Assembly: GCF_019670105.1 (NCBI RefSeq)
Contig: NZ_AP023032.1
Location: forward strand, 94,501 to 158,500
From: Agarivorans albus
Lineage (GTDB): Bacteria > Pseudomonadota > Gammaproteobacteria > Enterobacterales > Celerinatantimonadaceae
DNA length: 64,000 nucleotides
Direction: 5' to 3'
Shown: positions 23,885 to 32,906 of the stretch, piece by piece
How positions within the stretch are numbered: position 1 is the first letter of the stretch
Layout of the letters: each line of letters opens with the position of its first letter
The notes under the pieces: generated by a model
The model's database searches: none
Seen by the model: the letters and a program-made list of their open reading frames with translations, nothing else
Told to the model about the DNA's origin: nothing
Translations under genes and position numbers: made by a program

Positions 23885-25150
23885 TCAGCTATTGGCGTCC
23901 ACCTTGATTCGCGTTTGTAGCTGTTTAAAACCAACTTGCAACAGCAAGAAAGCTGCACAGAGAAGCAATACGTAAATGCTCTGCTGACCTAAGGCAACTA
24001 ACAGCAAGCAACAAAGCAGCACGCCTACTATGGCGAGTACCTTAAAAAAACCACGCAATAAAATGGCGCCAGCTAGCATACTCAACAGATAAACCATGAT
24101 GAAATTACCATTGGCATAACGGATTAACTCGTCCAGCGGTAATTCAAATAACCAGGCTGCAACACAGCTAAGCGCGCAAACTAAAACAATGGTGCTAAGT
24201 GCATGTTGTGGAATTTTATTTTTGGATAAACGCGCTAAGGGTTTTAGCCGTTGTCCTTCATCGGCCATGCTCCAGAGCAAGCGCGAAAAGCCTTGTATAT
24301 AAATATTGATGCTAGCGTAACAAGCTAAATAGCCCACAATGGCGGCTAGCCACTTGGCTTTTTGACCAAAGATAATGGCAACTAAATGAGGCAGTGATTG
24401 GGTATTGGCAAGCTGGTCTCCGTAGCTGCCGTATTTAAGCACCACTACCGACGCCGCCCAGTATACGGCGCCTGCCAAAAACACACCCAATAATAAGGCA
24501 ATGGGGAAATCTCGTTCTGGCCGACGAAACTCCTCGCCCATATGGGCAAAGGCTTCAATGCCTACAAAACACCAAAACATCACAGCTAATGCAGGGGCAA
24601 TGCTAGGAACATCGAACTGTTCAGGAAGCTGATAATCGCCTGCTTGCACATCGCCCTGCCACCACAGTGCCGCTACAAGCAATACAATCGCAATCGCAAT
24701 TAAACCTTGAATATTGCCTGAGAGTTTTGCGCCTCCCATGCCTAATAGCCACATGCTTAGCAGCGTACCAAGTTGAATGATTAAGGCGGTATTTGGCGTA
24801 ATAGAAAACATCGCCTGCCAAAATCCGGTCGCCATCATTAGCGCAGCAGGCAAGCCAACTGGTAACACCGAAATGAATAATAAGGCCGTGAGTTTTTCGG
24901 CTCGAGGCCCTAAGGCTTTGGCTACAAAGTGAGCGGCCCCGCCGGCGTGAGGATAGCGCTTGCCTAATGCCGCAAAGGTAAAGGCAATTGGCAATACCAA
25001 GCTAATGAGTAATAGCCAGGCTATTAAAGAACTGTGTCCGGCAATGCTGGCGGCAATAGCAGGAACAACAAAGATGCCAGTGCCAAGCAAAGAGGTGGCA
25101 AGTAATGCGATACCTTGGCTGATGCCAAGTTGTTGATTTAAGCGGCTCAT
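23885..25150 (-). CDS. yjeH: YjeH-type methionine/branched-chain amino acid exporter
   Basis: A 421-residue APC-superfamily transporter. It closely follows E. coli YjeH from its first residues: LGISQGIALLATSLLGTGIF, AFAALGKRYPHAGGAAHFV and SVLPVGLPAALMMATGFWQAMF. About twelve helices are visible. YjeH exports L-methionine and branched-chain amino acids; the same role is inferred here. Usual length for the family. Not in an operon with biosynthetic genes. Confidence 0.85.
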   Translation of the reverse strand: MSRLNQQLGISQGIALLATSLLGTGIFVVPAIAASIAGHSSLIAWLLLISLVLPIAFTFAALGKRYPHAGGAAHFVAKALGPRAEKLTALLFISVLPVGLPAALMMATGFWQAMFSITPNTALIIQLGTLLSMWLLGMGGAKLSGNIQGLIAIAIVLLVAALWWQGDVQAGDYQLPEQFDVPSIAPALAVMFWCFVGIEAFAHMGEEFRRPERDFPIALLLGVFLAGAVYWAASVVVLKYGSYGDQLANTQSLPHLVAIIFGQKAKWLAAIVGYLACYASINIYIQGFSRLLWSMADEGQRLKPLARLSKNKIPQHALSTIVLVCALSCVAAWLFELPLDELIRYANGNFIMVYLLSMLAGAILLRGFFKVLAIVGVLLCCLLLVALGQQSIYVLLLCAAFLLLQVGFKQLQTRIKVDANS

Positions 25151-25254
25151 GAATGCTCACAGGATGAATAACAAAGCTAAAGCATAGCGCCAATCAACTC
25201 ACTTGAAAGCTGTAAAAATAGCGGAAACTAACGCTAAATAGTCGGTGTTTGCCG

Positions 25255-26064
25255 TTAATTTAACGGTGAGCCCAACTTAGACTCTAGCTGCTCTAAAAGC
25301 TCTGCGTAGCGGCCGCTTGTTTTGAGCTTTTGTAAACCTTGGTTAAATTGCTGCAAATAGTGTTGATTTTCCGAGTGTTTTTTAGAGAGCATAAGTCGAA
25401 AGTGGCGTTGCTCTACAAGAGTTTCGGAATAGGTAATTTGCTGGATCTCTGCTTCGCTCAAATGATTGGTCATGTAGTGCAAGGCAACGGTCTTGGTTAG
25501 CGCTATTGCATCGATGCGTTGATACAACAAGCGTTCAAATAGGCTTTGGTAATCTCCCACTTTATCTAAGGTAATCAGTTTGCTGCGCGCTGCTATTTCT
25601 AAGGTGGGGTAAGCGGCGAATAATGTTCCGCCTATTGTAATGCCTTCTAAGTCTTCTATTTTTTGCCAATGCACTGGTTTCGACTTCAAGGAAAACAAAA
25701 CTTCATTACCACTTACGATGGGATCGCTAAACCAAAAATGTCGTTCGCGCTGCTCGGTTTTAATCCAGGCTAAGCTGCCGTGCCACTTAAAGCTTGCTGC
25801 GCCATAGCCACGTCGAGCATATTCATATGAGCGTTTCCATGGGTAGTAACCGTAATACGTTTTGATACCTTGTTGGGCAAAAGCTTCGCTAACAATTTGT
25901 GCGGCTATGCCGCCTTTTGCCAAGTCTATTGAAAGATAAGGTGGCCATTCACCACTGGTTAAATTGATGTTTTTAACAGCAAATGCTGGGTGCGAAAATG
26001 CGCTTAGCAAACTCACCAGTAAACAAAATATACCCAAATAACATTTACTTAACTTTCTTATCAT
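25255..26064 (-). CDS. Periplasmic solute-binding protein, family 3
   Basis: A 269-residue exported protein: signal peptide ending near SHPAFA, then an SBP_bac_3 fold starting NINLTSGEWPPYLSIDLAKGGIAAQIVSEAFAQ, with the hinge segment IKTEQRERHFWFSDPIVSGNEVLFS and the closing GLQKLKTSGRYAELLEQ. The GEWPPY opening is typical of binding proteins that stand alone, without permease genes, in Shewanella and Vibrio relatives. No transporter genes are next to it. Ligand unknown. Confidence 0.8.
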   Translation of the reverse strand: MIRKLSKCYLGIFCLLVSLLSAFSHPAFAVKNINLTSGEWPPYLSIDLAKGGIAAQIVSEAFAQQGIKTYYGYYPWKRSYEYARRGYGAASFKWHGSLAWIKTEQRERHFWFSDPIVSGNEVLFSLKSKPVHWQKIEDLEGITIGGTLFAAYPTLEIAARSKLITLDKVGDYQSLFERLLYQRIDAIALTKTVALHYMTNHLSEAEIQQITYSETLVEQRHFRLMLSKKHSENQHYLQQFNQGLQKLKTSGRYAELLEQLESKLGSPLN

Positions 26065-26385
26065 TATCTTTTTAGTTTATTAACTTTTGTCTTTTTCAAG
26101 TGTAGTCGAGGGCTAAATAACGGTGCTTAATTTTCAAACCAACTACCTATTTTGAGTAGCTTTGTAAAAATTATTTCCGCGATTTCACAAAATCAAGATT
26201 GCCGGAGTACGTGAGTTTTAGCGTCACTTTATTACCCAAGTGTAATTATATTACAGATTTTGATGGTTAGATATTCAATATACCTCTTTAGGGTAGTTTA
26301 AAGTTGTTATTGATCTACATCATTCTTTTATTTTTGTTACATCTTATTATCCGCGCATTAATCTTATTTTGTCGCTGGAAAATCT
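26065..26385 (+). promoter_or_regulatory. Promoter region of the nir operon with FNR-like site
   Basis: AT-rich 321 bases before nirB. TTGAT-CTAC-ATCAT at 26310-26323 matches the FNR consensus (TTGAT-N4-ATCAA) at 9 of 10 fixed positions, 63 bases before the start codon. TACCTCT at 26281-26287 fits the NarL/NarP heptamer, with a partial inverted partner GGGTA right after it. Together they suggest induction without oxygen and by nitrate or nitrite. Confidence 0.6.
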
Positions 26386-28944
26386 ATGAGCAAGCTGAAG
26401 CTAGTAGTTGTTGGTAACGGTATGGTGGGGCACCGTTATTTAGAAGATTTGGTCGAGAAGGCTGACTTAAGCCAATTCGACGTAACAGTTTTCTGTGAAG
26501 AGCCTCGAGTTGCCTACGATCGTGTTCACTTGTCTTCATATTTTTCTCATCACACCGCTGAAGAGCTGTCTCTTGTTAAACATGGCTTCTACGAAAAACA
26601 CGGCATTGAGGTATTGCTTGGCGAGCGTGCTATCAATATCAACCGTGAGCAAAAAGTGGTGTATTCAAGCACTGGCCGTGAGATTGCTTACGACAAACTA
26701 GTAATGGCTACGGGTTCTTACCCTTGGGTTCCACCGATTAAAGGTAGCGAAAATAAAGACTGCTTTGTTTACCGTACCATTGAAGATTTAAAAGCCATTG
26801 AAGCATCTGCTAAAAAGAGTAAGAGCGGTGCCGTTGTAGGTGGAGGTCTATTAGGTTTAGAAGCGGCGGGTGCTTTAAAAGCACTGGGCGTTGAAACCCA
26901 TGTGATTGAGTTTGCTCCAGTATTAATGGCCGAGCAGCTCGACCAGCAAGGTGGTTTATTACTGCGCAACAAAATTGAGCGCATGGGTGTGCAAGTGCAC
27001 ACCAGCAAAAACACCTTAGAAATCCAAGCGCAAGGTGAGCATGCTCGTAATACCATGCAATTTGCCGATGAAACCAAGCTAGAAGTTGATTTCATTGTGT
27101 TCTCTACCGGTATTCGTCCGCAAGATAAGCTAGCACGTCAATCAGAGCTTAGCATTGCACCTCGCGGCGGTATTGCGATTAACGATCAATGTTTAACTTC
27201 AGACGAAAACATCTACGCCATTGGTGAGTGTGCCTCTTGGAACGAGAGTTTCTTTGGTTTAGTGGCACCTGGTTACAAAATGGCGCAGGTAGCGGTAGAT
27301 CACCTGTTAGGTAACAACAGTGCTTTCGAAGGCGCAGACATGAGTGCCAAGCTTAAGTTACTGGGAGTAAAGGTAGGCAGCATTGGTGATGCCAATGGTC
27401 GCACGCCAAACTGTAAGAGTTTTGTTTACCAAAACGATGAAGAGGGTGTGTATAAGCGCCTGATCGTTTCAGAAGACGGCAAAAAGCTATTAGGGGCAGT
27501 GTTAGTGGGCGATACCGCTGATTACGGCAACTTACTCCAGCTTAAACTTAACGACATTGATTTACCTGAGCATCCAGACACGCTTATCTTGCCTGCTCAT
27601 GCGGGTGCAGAAAAACCTGCAATGGGTGCAGACTCTTTACCTGATTCAGCAGTTATTTGTTCTTGCTTCGATGTTACCAAAGGTAAGATAGCTGCAGCAG
27701 TGGCCGATGGCCAAACGACGATGGCCGAAATTAAAGCCTCTACTAATGCAGGCACTGGCTGTGGTGGTTGTTTACCGCTAATTGGCCAAGTGCTAAATGC
27801 AGAGTTGGCTAAAGCCGGCGTAGAAGTTAATAACCACCTTTGTGAACATTTTGAATACTCACGCCAAGAGTTGTTCCACCTAGTTCGAATTGAAGGCCAT
27901 AAAAGCTTTGAACAGGTATTAAACAAACACGGTAAAGGTTACGGCTGTGAAGTATGTAAACCAGCCGTTGGCTCTATTTTAGCTTCTTGCTGGGGCGACC
28001 ACGTATTGGCGCCAGAGTTAGTAAGCCTGCAAGATACCAATGATAACTTCCTTGGCAACATGCAAAAAGACGGCACCTATTCGGTGATTCCACGCATGGC
28101 GGGTGGCGAAGTTACCCCTAAAGCACTTGGCGTACTGGCTGAAGTAGCTGAAGAATATGCCCTTTATACCAAGGTGACTGGTGCCCAGCGCATTGGTTTG
28201 TTTGGTGCGCAAAAAGATGACCTTCCAAATATTTGGCGCAAGTTAATTGCTGCTGGTTACGAAACCGGCCAAGCCTACGGTAAAGCCTTACGCATGGCTA
28301 AAACCTGTGTGGGCAGCACTTGGTGTCGTTTTGGTGTGCAAGACAGTGTTGGTTTGGGCGTAATGCTAGAAAACCGCTACAAAGGCATTCGTACTCCTCA
28401 CAAAATGAAGTTTGGTGTATCGGGCTGTACCCGCGAGTGTGCCGAAGCCCAAGGTAAAGATTTAGGCATTATCGCCACCGATGCGGGCTGGAATATGTAC
28501 GTAGGCGGCAACGGCGGTATGAAGCCGCGCCACGGTGATTTACTGGCTGCAGACTTAGACCAAGAAACCCTGATTAAATACGTAGATCGTTTCATGATGT
28601 TCTACATTCGCACCGCCGACAAATTACAACGTACTTCGGTTTGGTTAGAGAACCTAGAAGGCGGTGTTGATTACCTGCGTGAAGTAGTTGTAAACGACAA
28701 GCTTGGCATTAACCAACAACTAGAAGCCGACGTGGCTAAATTGGTTGCGAGCTATAGCTGTGAGTGGAGCGACACTCTAAACGACGAAGCGCAACTTAAA
28801 CGTTTTGCTCATTTCATTAATAGCGACCAACGTGATGAAAACGTAGTGTTTGTTAGCGAGCGCGAACAGCATCGCCCGGCTACTTTTGCCGAGAAACACC
28901 CACAGGCAAAAGGCGACATTCTACACGTTGAGTTGGAGGCATAA
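26386..28944 (+). CDS. nirB: NADH-dependent nitrite reductase, large subunit NirB
   Basis: An 852-residue cytoplasmic enzyme reducing nitrite to ammonium. Domain order: FAD/NAD-binding oxidoreductase (residues 1-300, with VVVGNGMVGHRYLEDL and VVGGGLLGLEAAGAL), a BFD-like [2Fe-2S] domain with C425, C427, C459 and C462, the ferredoxin-like half-domain, then the siroheme-[4Fe-4S] part with C641, C647, C681 and C685. All cluster ligands are present and length is normal (E. coli 847). First gene of nirB-nirD-nirC, with cobA just after to supply siroheme. Confidence 0.97.
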   Translation: MSKLKLVVVGNGMVGHRYLEDLVEKADLSQFDVTVFCEEPRVAYDRVHLSSYFSHHTAEELSLVKHGFYEKHGIEVLLGERAININREQKVVYSSTGREIAYDKLVMATGSYPWVPPIKGSENKDCFVYRTIEDLKAIEASAKKSKSGAVVGGGLLGLEAAGALKALGVETHVIEFAPVLMAEQLDQQGGLLLRNKIERMGVQVHTSKNTLEIQAQGEHARNTMQFADETKLEVDFIVFSTGIRPQDKLARQSELSIAPRGGIAINDQCLTSDENIYAIGECASWNESFFGLVAPGYKMAQVAVDHLLGNNSAFEGADMSAKLKLLGVKVGSIGDANGRTPNCKSFVYQNDEEGVYKRLIVSEDGKKLLGAVLVGDTADYGNLLQLKLNDIDLPEHPDTLILPAHAGAEKPAMGADSLPDSAVICSCFDVTKGKIAAAVADGQTTMAEIKASTNAGTGCGGCLPLIGQVLNAELAKAGVEVNNHLCEHFEYSRQELFHLVRIEGHKSFEQVLNKHGKGYGCEVCKPAVGSILASCWGDHVLAPELVSLQDTNDNFLGNMQKDGTYSVIPRMAGGEVTPKALGVLAEVAEEYALYTKVTGAQRIGLFGAQKDDLPNIWRKLIAAGYETGQAYGKALRMAKTCVGSTWCRFGVQDSVGLGVMLENRYKGIRTPHKMKFGVSGCTRECAEAQGKDLGIIATDAGWNMYVGGNGGMKPRHGDLLAADLDQETLIKYVDRFMMFYIRTADKLQRTSVWLENLEGGVDYLREVVVNDKLGINQQLEADVAKLVASYSCEWSDTLNDEAQLKRFAHFINSDQRDENVVFVSEREQHRPATFAEKHPQAKGDILHVELEA

Positions 28945-28946
28945 TC

Positions 28947-29270
28947 ATGAGTTTCGAAACCGTTTGTAAGTTAAACGATATTACCCCAGGTACCGGTATT
29001 TGCGCGCTAGTAAATGGCCAGCAAGTAGCCCTTTTTCGCCCACGTAACAATGAGCAAGTATTTGCCATTAATAACATGGACCCTTTTGCTAATTCGAACG
29101 TATTGTCGCGCGGATTGATTTGTGAGCATCAAGGTCAGCTTTGGGTAGCAAGCCCACTTAAAAAGCAACGTTTTAATCTTGAAACCGGCATCTGCCTAGA
29201 GAACCCAATGGTCTCGGTAGCGAGCTATAAGGTGCAGATTAAAGCCGACAGCGTTGCGGTGAGTGCATAA
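28947..29270 (+). CDS. nirD: Nitrite reductase small subunit NirD
   Basis: A 107-residue Rieske-like protein, partner of NirB. The fold is recognised from CKLNDITPGTGICALVNGQQVALFR and NNMDPFANSNVLSRGLI, as in E. coli NirD. The Rieske cluster ligands are absent, as normal for this subunit. Starts two bases after nirB ends. Confidence 0.95.
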   Translation: MSFETVCKLNDITPGTGICALVNGQQVALFRPRNNEQVFAINNMDPFANSNVLSRGLICEHQGQLWVASPLKKQRFNLETGICLENPMVSVASYKVQIKADSVAVSA

Positions 29271-29302
29271 CAGATTTTATTTTAGAAAATTAAGGAAGCA
29301 TT

Positions 29303-30115
29303 ATGTCTTACGTAAAACCCGCTGAATTCGTTCAAACCATGATCGATGCCGGTGAAAGCAAAGTATTTATGTCTACTCGCGATACCATTGTGCGCGGCAT
29401 TATGGCCGGTGCAATTTTAGCGATTGCAGTAGCGGTAGCTATTACCGCAGCAGTGCAAACCGGTATGCCTATTGTGGGTGCTTTAGTATTCCCAGTTGGT
29501 TTTTGTATTTTGAACCTGATGGGTTTTGACCTACTAACTGGTGTATTTGCATTAGCGCCATTGTCGCTGTTTGAAAAACGCCAAGGTGTCACCGCCAAAG
29601 GTGTGCTTCGTAACTGGCTATTAGTGGGTTTAGGTAACCTTATTGGTGCGGTATCGGTAGCGTTTTTGGTTGCCTTAACCTTTACCATGAACTTTAGTGT
29701 TGAGCCTGGCGCAGTAGGCCAAGCCTTTGTTAAAGCTTCAACTGCCCGTACTCTAGGCTTTGCCGAGCATGGCTTAAACGGTTGGATTACGGTGTTTGTT
29801 AAAGGCATCTTGTGTAACTGGATGGTGTGTTTAGGTGTAGTAGGCGCTATGACCTCTAAAACCGTTGGTGGTAAAGTATTGGCGATGTGGTTCCCAATCT
29901 TCATCTTCTTTGGTTTGGTGTTTGAGCACGCCGTAGTAAACATGTACCTATTCCCATTAGGCATGATGTTAGGTGCCGAGTTCACTATCACCGATTGGTT
30001 AGTATGGAACCAAATTCCAGTTACTCTTGGTAACTTGGTTGGTGGCTTATTGGTAACTGGCTTAAGCCTTTACGTTACTCACGGTAAAACCTTGCCACAA
30101 CGTAAAGCTGCTTAA
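29303..30115 (+). CDS. nirC: Nitrite transporter NirC
   Basis: A 270-residue inner-membrane channel of the formate/nitrite transporter family. Six helices are visible with the family blocks FPVGFCILNLMGFDLLTGVFALAPL and KGILCNWMVCLGV and the VFEHAVVNMYLFPLGMMLG segment carrying the central pore histidine. It imports nitrite for NirBD or exports it when toxic. Spacing of 32 bases after nirD, with an AAGGAAG ribosome site, places it in the same operon. It ends at a strong terminator. Confidence 0.95.
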   Translation: MSYVKPAEFVQTMIDAGESKVFMSTRDTIVRGIMAGAILAIAVAVAITAAVQTGMPIVGALVFPVGFCILNLMGFDLLTGVFALAPLSLFEKRQGVTAKGVLRNWLLVGLGNLIGAVSVAFLVALTFTMNFSVEPGAVGQAFVKASTARTLGFAEHGLNGWITVFVKGILCNWMVCLGVVGAMTSKTVGGKVLAMWFPIFIFFGLVFEHAVVNMYLFPLGMMLGAEFTITDWLVWNQIPVTLGNLVGGLLVTGLSLYVTHGKTLPQRKAA

Positions 30116-30148
30116 GCACAATACACAGTAGTTTTACCTCAAAATGAT

Positions 30149-30177
30149 AACCCCTTGCTGTTGCTAGGGGTTTTTTT
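30149..30177 (+). terminator. Terminator after nirC
   Basis: Stem AACCCCT/AGGGGTT (30149-30172) followed by a run of Ts. It separates nirBDC from cobA, so cobA may have its own promoter or depend on readthrough. Confidence 0.85.
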
Positions 30178-30275
30178 GTATTTGAAGCTTATGAACTGAT
30201 ACTCTACGGTTTTGGCCCTAAGGCCCGCTACACTAAATATAATATTCGCTCTACCAAGTAATAAGGAAACAGACA

Positions 30276-31049
30276 ATGCCCCACTCTTCATCTACCGCTA
30301 TTAACGAGCTGGGTTTTGTTTCGCTGGTTGGTGCAGGGCCTGGTGATCCAGACTTGCTTACCGTGAAGGCGGTGAAGCGCATCCGCACGGCCGATGTCAT
30401 TGTATTTGACCGTTTGGTGTCGCAAGAGATCCTCGATTTAGCTTCTCCTACCGCAGAGATGGTGTACGTTGGCAAAAAACTTGATCATCACTTTGTACCG
30501 CAAGATGAAATTAACCAAATTTTGGTAGACCAAGCCAAGTTAGGCAAACACGTGGTTAGGTTAAAGGGCGGTGACCCGTTTATTTTTGGCCGTGGCGGTG
30601 AAGAGTTGCAATCATTAGCAGCCGAAAACTTAGCTTTTGAAGTAGTGCCTGGCATTACTGCCGCGGTGGGTTGTACCGCTTATGCTGGTATTCCACTTAC
30701 CCATCGCGACCATGCGCAAAGTGTGCAATTTATTACTGGCCATTTAAAACAACATGGTGAAGATATTGATTGGCCTTCCTTAGCGCATTCTAATCACACC
30801 TTGGTGTTTTATATGGGCCTTAAGCAGTGTCCAACCATTCAGGCAAATCTGATTAAAAATGGCTTAGCCGATACCACTCCTTGTGCCATTATTGAGCGTG
30901 GTGCCACGCCGCAGCAGCGCGTATTAACCTGCAGTTTAGCTGAACTACCAGACTTGGCGCAGCAAGCCGAAAGCCCGTCTTTAATTGTTGTTGGTAGCGT
31001 TACAGAGTTGCACAAAGAGCTGGCGTGGTTCGCGCCAGAGTCGGTTTAG
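30276..31049 (+). CDS. cobA: Uroporphyrinogen-III C-methyltransferase (siroheme branch)
   Basis: A 257-residue SAM-dependent methyltransferase. It adds two methyl groups to uroporphyrinogen III to make precorrin-2, the precursor of siroheme. Family motifs: VGAGPGDPDLLTVKAVKRI, VGKKLDHH, VVRLKGGDPFIFGRGGEE and the GITAAVGCTAYAGIPLTHR block. It is a stand-alone SUMT, not fused to the CysG dehydrogenase domain. Position after nirBDC fits the siroheme demand of NirB. Confidence 0.93.
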   Translation: MPHSSSTAINELGFVSLVGAGPGDPDLLTVKAVKRIRTADVIVFDRLVSQEILDLASPTAEMVYVGKKLDHHFVPQDEINQILVDQAKLGKHVVRLKGGDPFIFGRGGEELQSLAAENLAFEVVPGITAAVGCTAYAGIPLTHRDHAQSVQFITGHLKQHGEDIDWPSLAHSNHTLVFYMGLKQCPTIQANLIKNGLADTTPCAIIERGATPQQRVLTCSLAELPDLAQQAESPSLIVVGSVTELHKELAWFAPESV

Positions 31050-31106
31050 CTTAATCCGTAAAAAGCTTGGTCATGTTAAATAGGGTGATTAAAGGGAAGT
31101 AAGTGC

Positions 31107-31532
31107 TTGGATAAGTTTGATCAAAAAATTGTCGCTATGTTAGTGGCCAATGCGCGTACTCCGGTGAGTCAAATTGCTCGACAGGTAAATCTTTCGCGAT
31201 CGGCTACCGCCGAGCGCATCGCCAATTTAGAGAGCAGTGGGCAGATAAGTGGCTATCACGCTAGCTTGGGCACCCATAGCGAGCAAGCGCCGATTGCTGC
31301 GCATTTAGAGCTGCGTTACAAAGAGCACAATTGTGAAGCTTATGCAGAGATTATGCGCGGCATTCCGGAGATTAAACGCTGTCAGGCCATTTCAGGTGAC
31401 GTTGATATGTTGCTGTACGTTGAAGTGGCTTCAATGGCTCGCCTAGAAGACATTCGTTTGCAGCTAGAGCAAATGGAAAAAATGGTAATGGTGCGTACGC
31501 ACATGGTGTTAAGGGAAATGTTTAGCCGCTAA
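31107..31532 (+). CDS. Lrp/AsnC-family transcriptional regulator
   Basis: A 141-residue regulator. The N-terminal helix-turn-helix is ILxx-like: DQKIVAMLVANARTPVSQIARQVNLSRSATAERIANLESSGQI. The C-terminal RAM ligand-binding domain contains IKRCQAISGDVDMLLYVEVASMA. The start is a TTG at 31107 with GGGAAG seven bases upstream. Target genes and ligand are unknown; it is followed within nine bases by the DUF3565 gene and so may be cotranscribed. Confidence 0.9.
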   Translation: MDKFDQKIVAMLVANARTPVSQIARQVNLSRSATAERIANLESSGQISGYHASLGTHSEQAPIAAHLELRYKEHNCEAYAEIMRGIPEIKRCQAISGDVDMLLYVEVASMARLEDIRLQLEQMEKMVMVRTHMVLREMFSR

Positions 31533-31540
31533 GGATAGCA

Positions 31541-31747
31541 ATGCTACAAATAATAATTGGCTTTCAGTTAGACGAAGAGCGCCATTGGGTCGCTCGGTTA
31601 GCTTGTGGTCATTACCAGCATGTTCGTCACCAGCCGCCATGGCAAAACCGACCGTGGGTGCTTAATTACCAGGGGCGTTTTAGCATGCTTGGTAAAGAAC
31701 TCTCCTGTGTTAAATGCCTAGAAAGTGCCCCCCGCGATTGGAATTAA
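31541..31747 (+). CDS. DUF3565 protein
   Basis: A 68-residue protein fitting the whole DUF3565 family: GFQLDEERHWVARLACGHYQ, then HVRHQPPW and NRPWV, and CVKCLE at the end. The conserved cysteine, histidine and CxxC residues suggest a small metal-binding (probably zinc) domain. Function unknown. Confidence 0.88.
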   Translation: MLQIIIGFQLDEERHWVARLACGHYQHVRHQPPWQNRPWVLNYQGRFSMLGKELSCVKCLESAPRDWN

Positions 31748-31825
31748 CAAATAATTCAAGCCTGTAGATCTATTCCCACTCACTAACCGTTTTAAGAGTA
31801 ATTGTTAAAACTGGCGTAGATAGAT

Positions 31826-32377
31826 ATGCAACTAGCCTCTAGCGTACATCGAAAATACCTCTTATTAATTAGCCTACTGGCAGGTTTGTGGGGCTGTTCT
31901 AGTGCCGATGTTTCCAGTTATGCAGACAACCAACCCACTTTGGTTTTGGAAGACTTTTTTGATGGCCAACTTAGCGCGCATGGCATTGTTAAAAACCGTT
32001 CGGGAGAATTGATTCGTTATTTTAACGTAACCATCGATGCTAGCTGGGACGAACAAGGGGTAGGCACTCTTGATGAGCATTTTGTTTTTGACGATGGCGA
32101 GAAGCAGCAACGCATTTGGACTTTGGTTAAGCAGGACGATGGTAGCTACCTAGCCAGTGCTAACGATGTTAGCCAACCCGCCAAGATGCACTTAGCAGGC
32201 AATGCCTTGTTTATGGACTATGTGCTCACTTTGCAATATAAAGGCAAACCGCTAGATGTGGTGGTTGAAGACAGAATGTATTTGGTTAACTCAACCACCA
32301 TTGTGAATGAGTCGGTGATGCGAAAATTTGGATTTAAAGTGGGCTCGGTAAGTTTGGTGATTCAAAAACAGTCTTAG
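31826..32377 (+). CDS. DUF3833 lipoprotein
   Basis: A 183-residue lipoprotein (lipobox LWGC). The mature domain belongs to DUF3833, with LEDFFDGQLSAHGIVKNRSGELIRYF, LDEHFVFDDGEKQQRIW and the late VNESVMRKFGFKVGSV. The family is predicted to be envelope-associated with a lipocalin-like barrel; function unknown. Three quarters of such genes lie near unrelated genes and no operon is implied here. Confidence 0.85.
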   Translation: MQLASSVHRKYLLLISLLAGLWGCSSADVSSYADNQPTLVLEDFFDGQLSAHGIVKNRSGELIRYFNVTIDASWDEQGVGTLDEHFVFDDGEKQQRIWTLVKQDDGSYLASANDVSQPAKMHLAGNALFMDYVLTLQYKGKPLDVVVEDRMYLVNSTTIVNESVMRKFGFKVGSVSLVIQKQS

Positions 32378-32480
32378 CTTGCCTTCACACAAACGACAGC
32401 AAAAAAACGTTTCAGCTGTTAAAGCCCTGCAAACTGGGCTAGGTATGTAGTAAGCAATTTAAATATGAAGAGAGAGCTCA

Positions 32481-32906
32481 ATGAGCAACGTTTCTAAAAC
32501 AAATGTTTCAAACTTGGCGCCACTAGCCAATAGTTTCCGGCTCGAACCGGCTTTAATTACGATTACCAATTTGCGCTTGCGAACGTATATAGGTTTTAAC
32601 GAAGAAGAGCTTAGTAAGCAGCAAGACGTGGTGATAAATGCCGAAATTCGTTATCAAGCAAGCAAAGCCTGCGAAGCAGATAGTGAGGATTTAGCACTCA
32701 ATTACAAAGTAATTACCAAAGCGATGATCGCCCACGTTGAGCAAGGCCACTTTCGCCTACTGGAAAAACTGTGTGCCGACTTGCTTACCCTAGCAATGGA
32801 AGAACCGCGGGTAATTAACGCCAGCATCACCGTAGATAAACCGCATGCCTTACGATTTGCAGATTCGGTATCGGTGACTTTATCAGGTTCGCGTAATGCC
32901 GAGTAA
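32481..32906 (+). CDS. folX: Dihydroneopterin triphosphate 2'-epimerase FolX
   Basis: A 141-residue member of the FolB/FolX tunnelling fold (ITITNLRLRTYIGFNEEELSKQQDVVINAEI, LNYKVITKAMIAHVEQGHFRLLEKLCADLL). FolX rather than FolB is chosen because folM and folE follow directly, the combination that makes tetrahydromonapterin: FolX epimerises dihydroneopterin triphosphate to the monapterin form. Overlaps folM by 11 bases. An N-terminal extension of about 25 residues is unusual but present in relatives. Confidence 0.88.
   Translation: MSNVSKTNVSNLAPLANSFRLEPALITITNLRLRTYIGFNEEELSKQQDVVINAEIRYQASKACEADSEDLALNYKVITKAMIAHVEQGHFRLLEKLCADLLTLAMEEPRVINASITVDKPHALRFADSVSVTLSGSRNAE

Noticed and set aside
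29332..29991. Long minus-strand ORF (219 codons) inside nirC
   Set aside because: Mirror frame of a well-conserved membrane protein gene; composition is low-complexity Thr/Pro/Lys typical of antisense reading.
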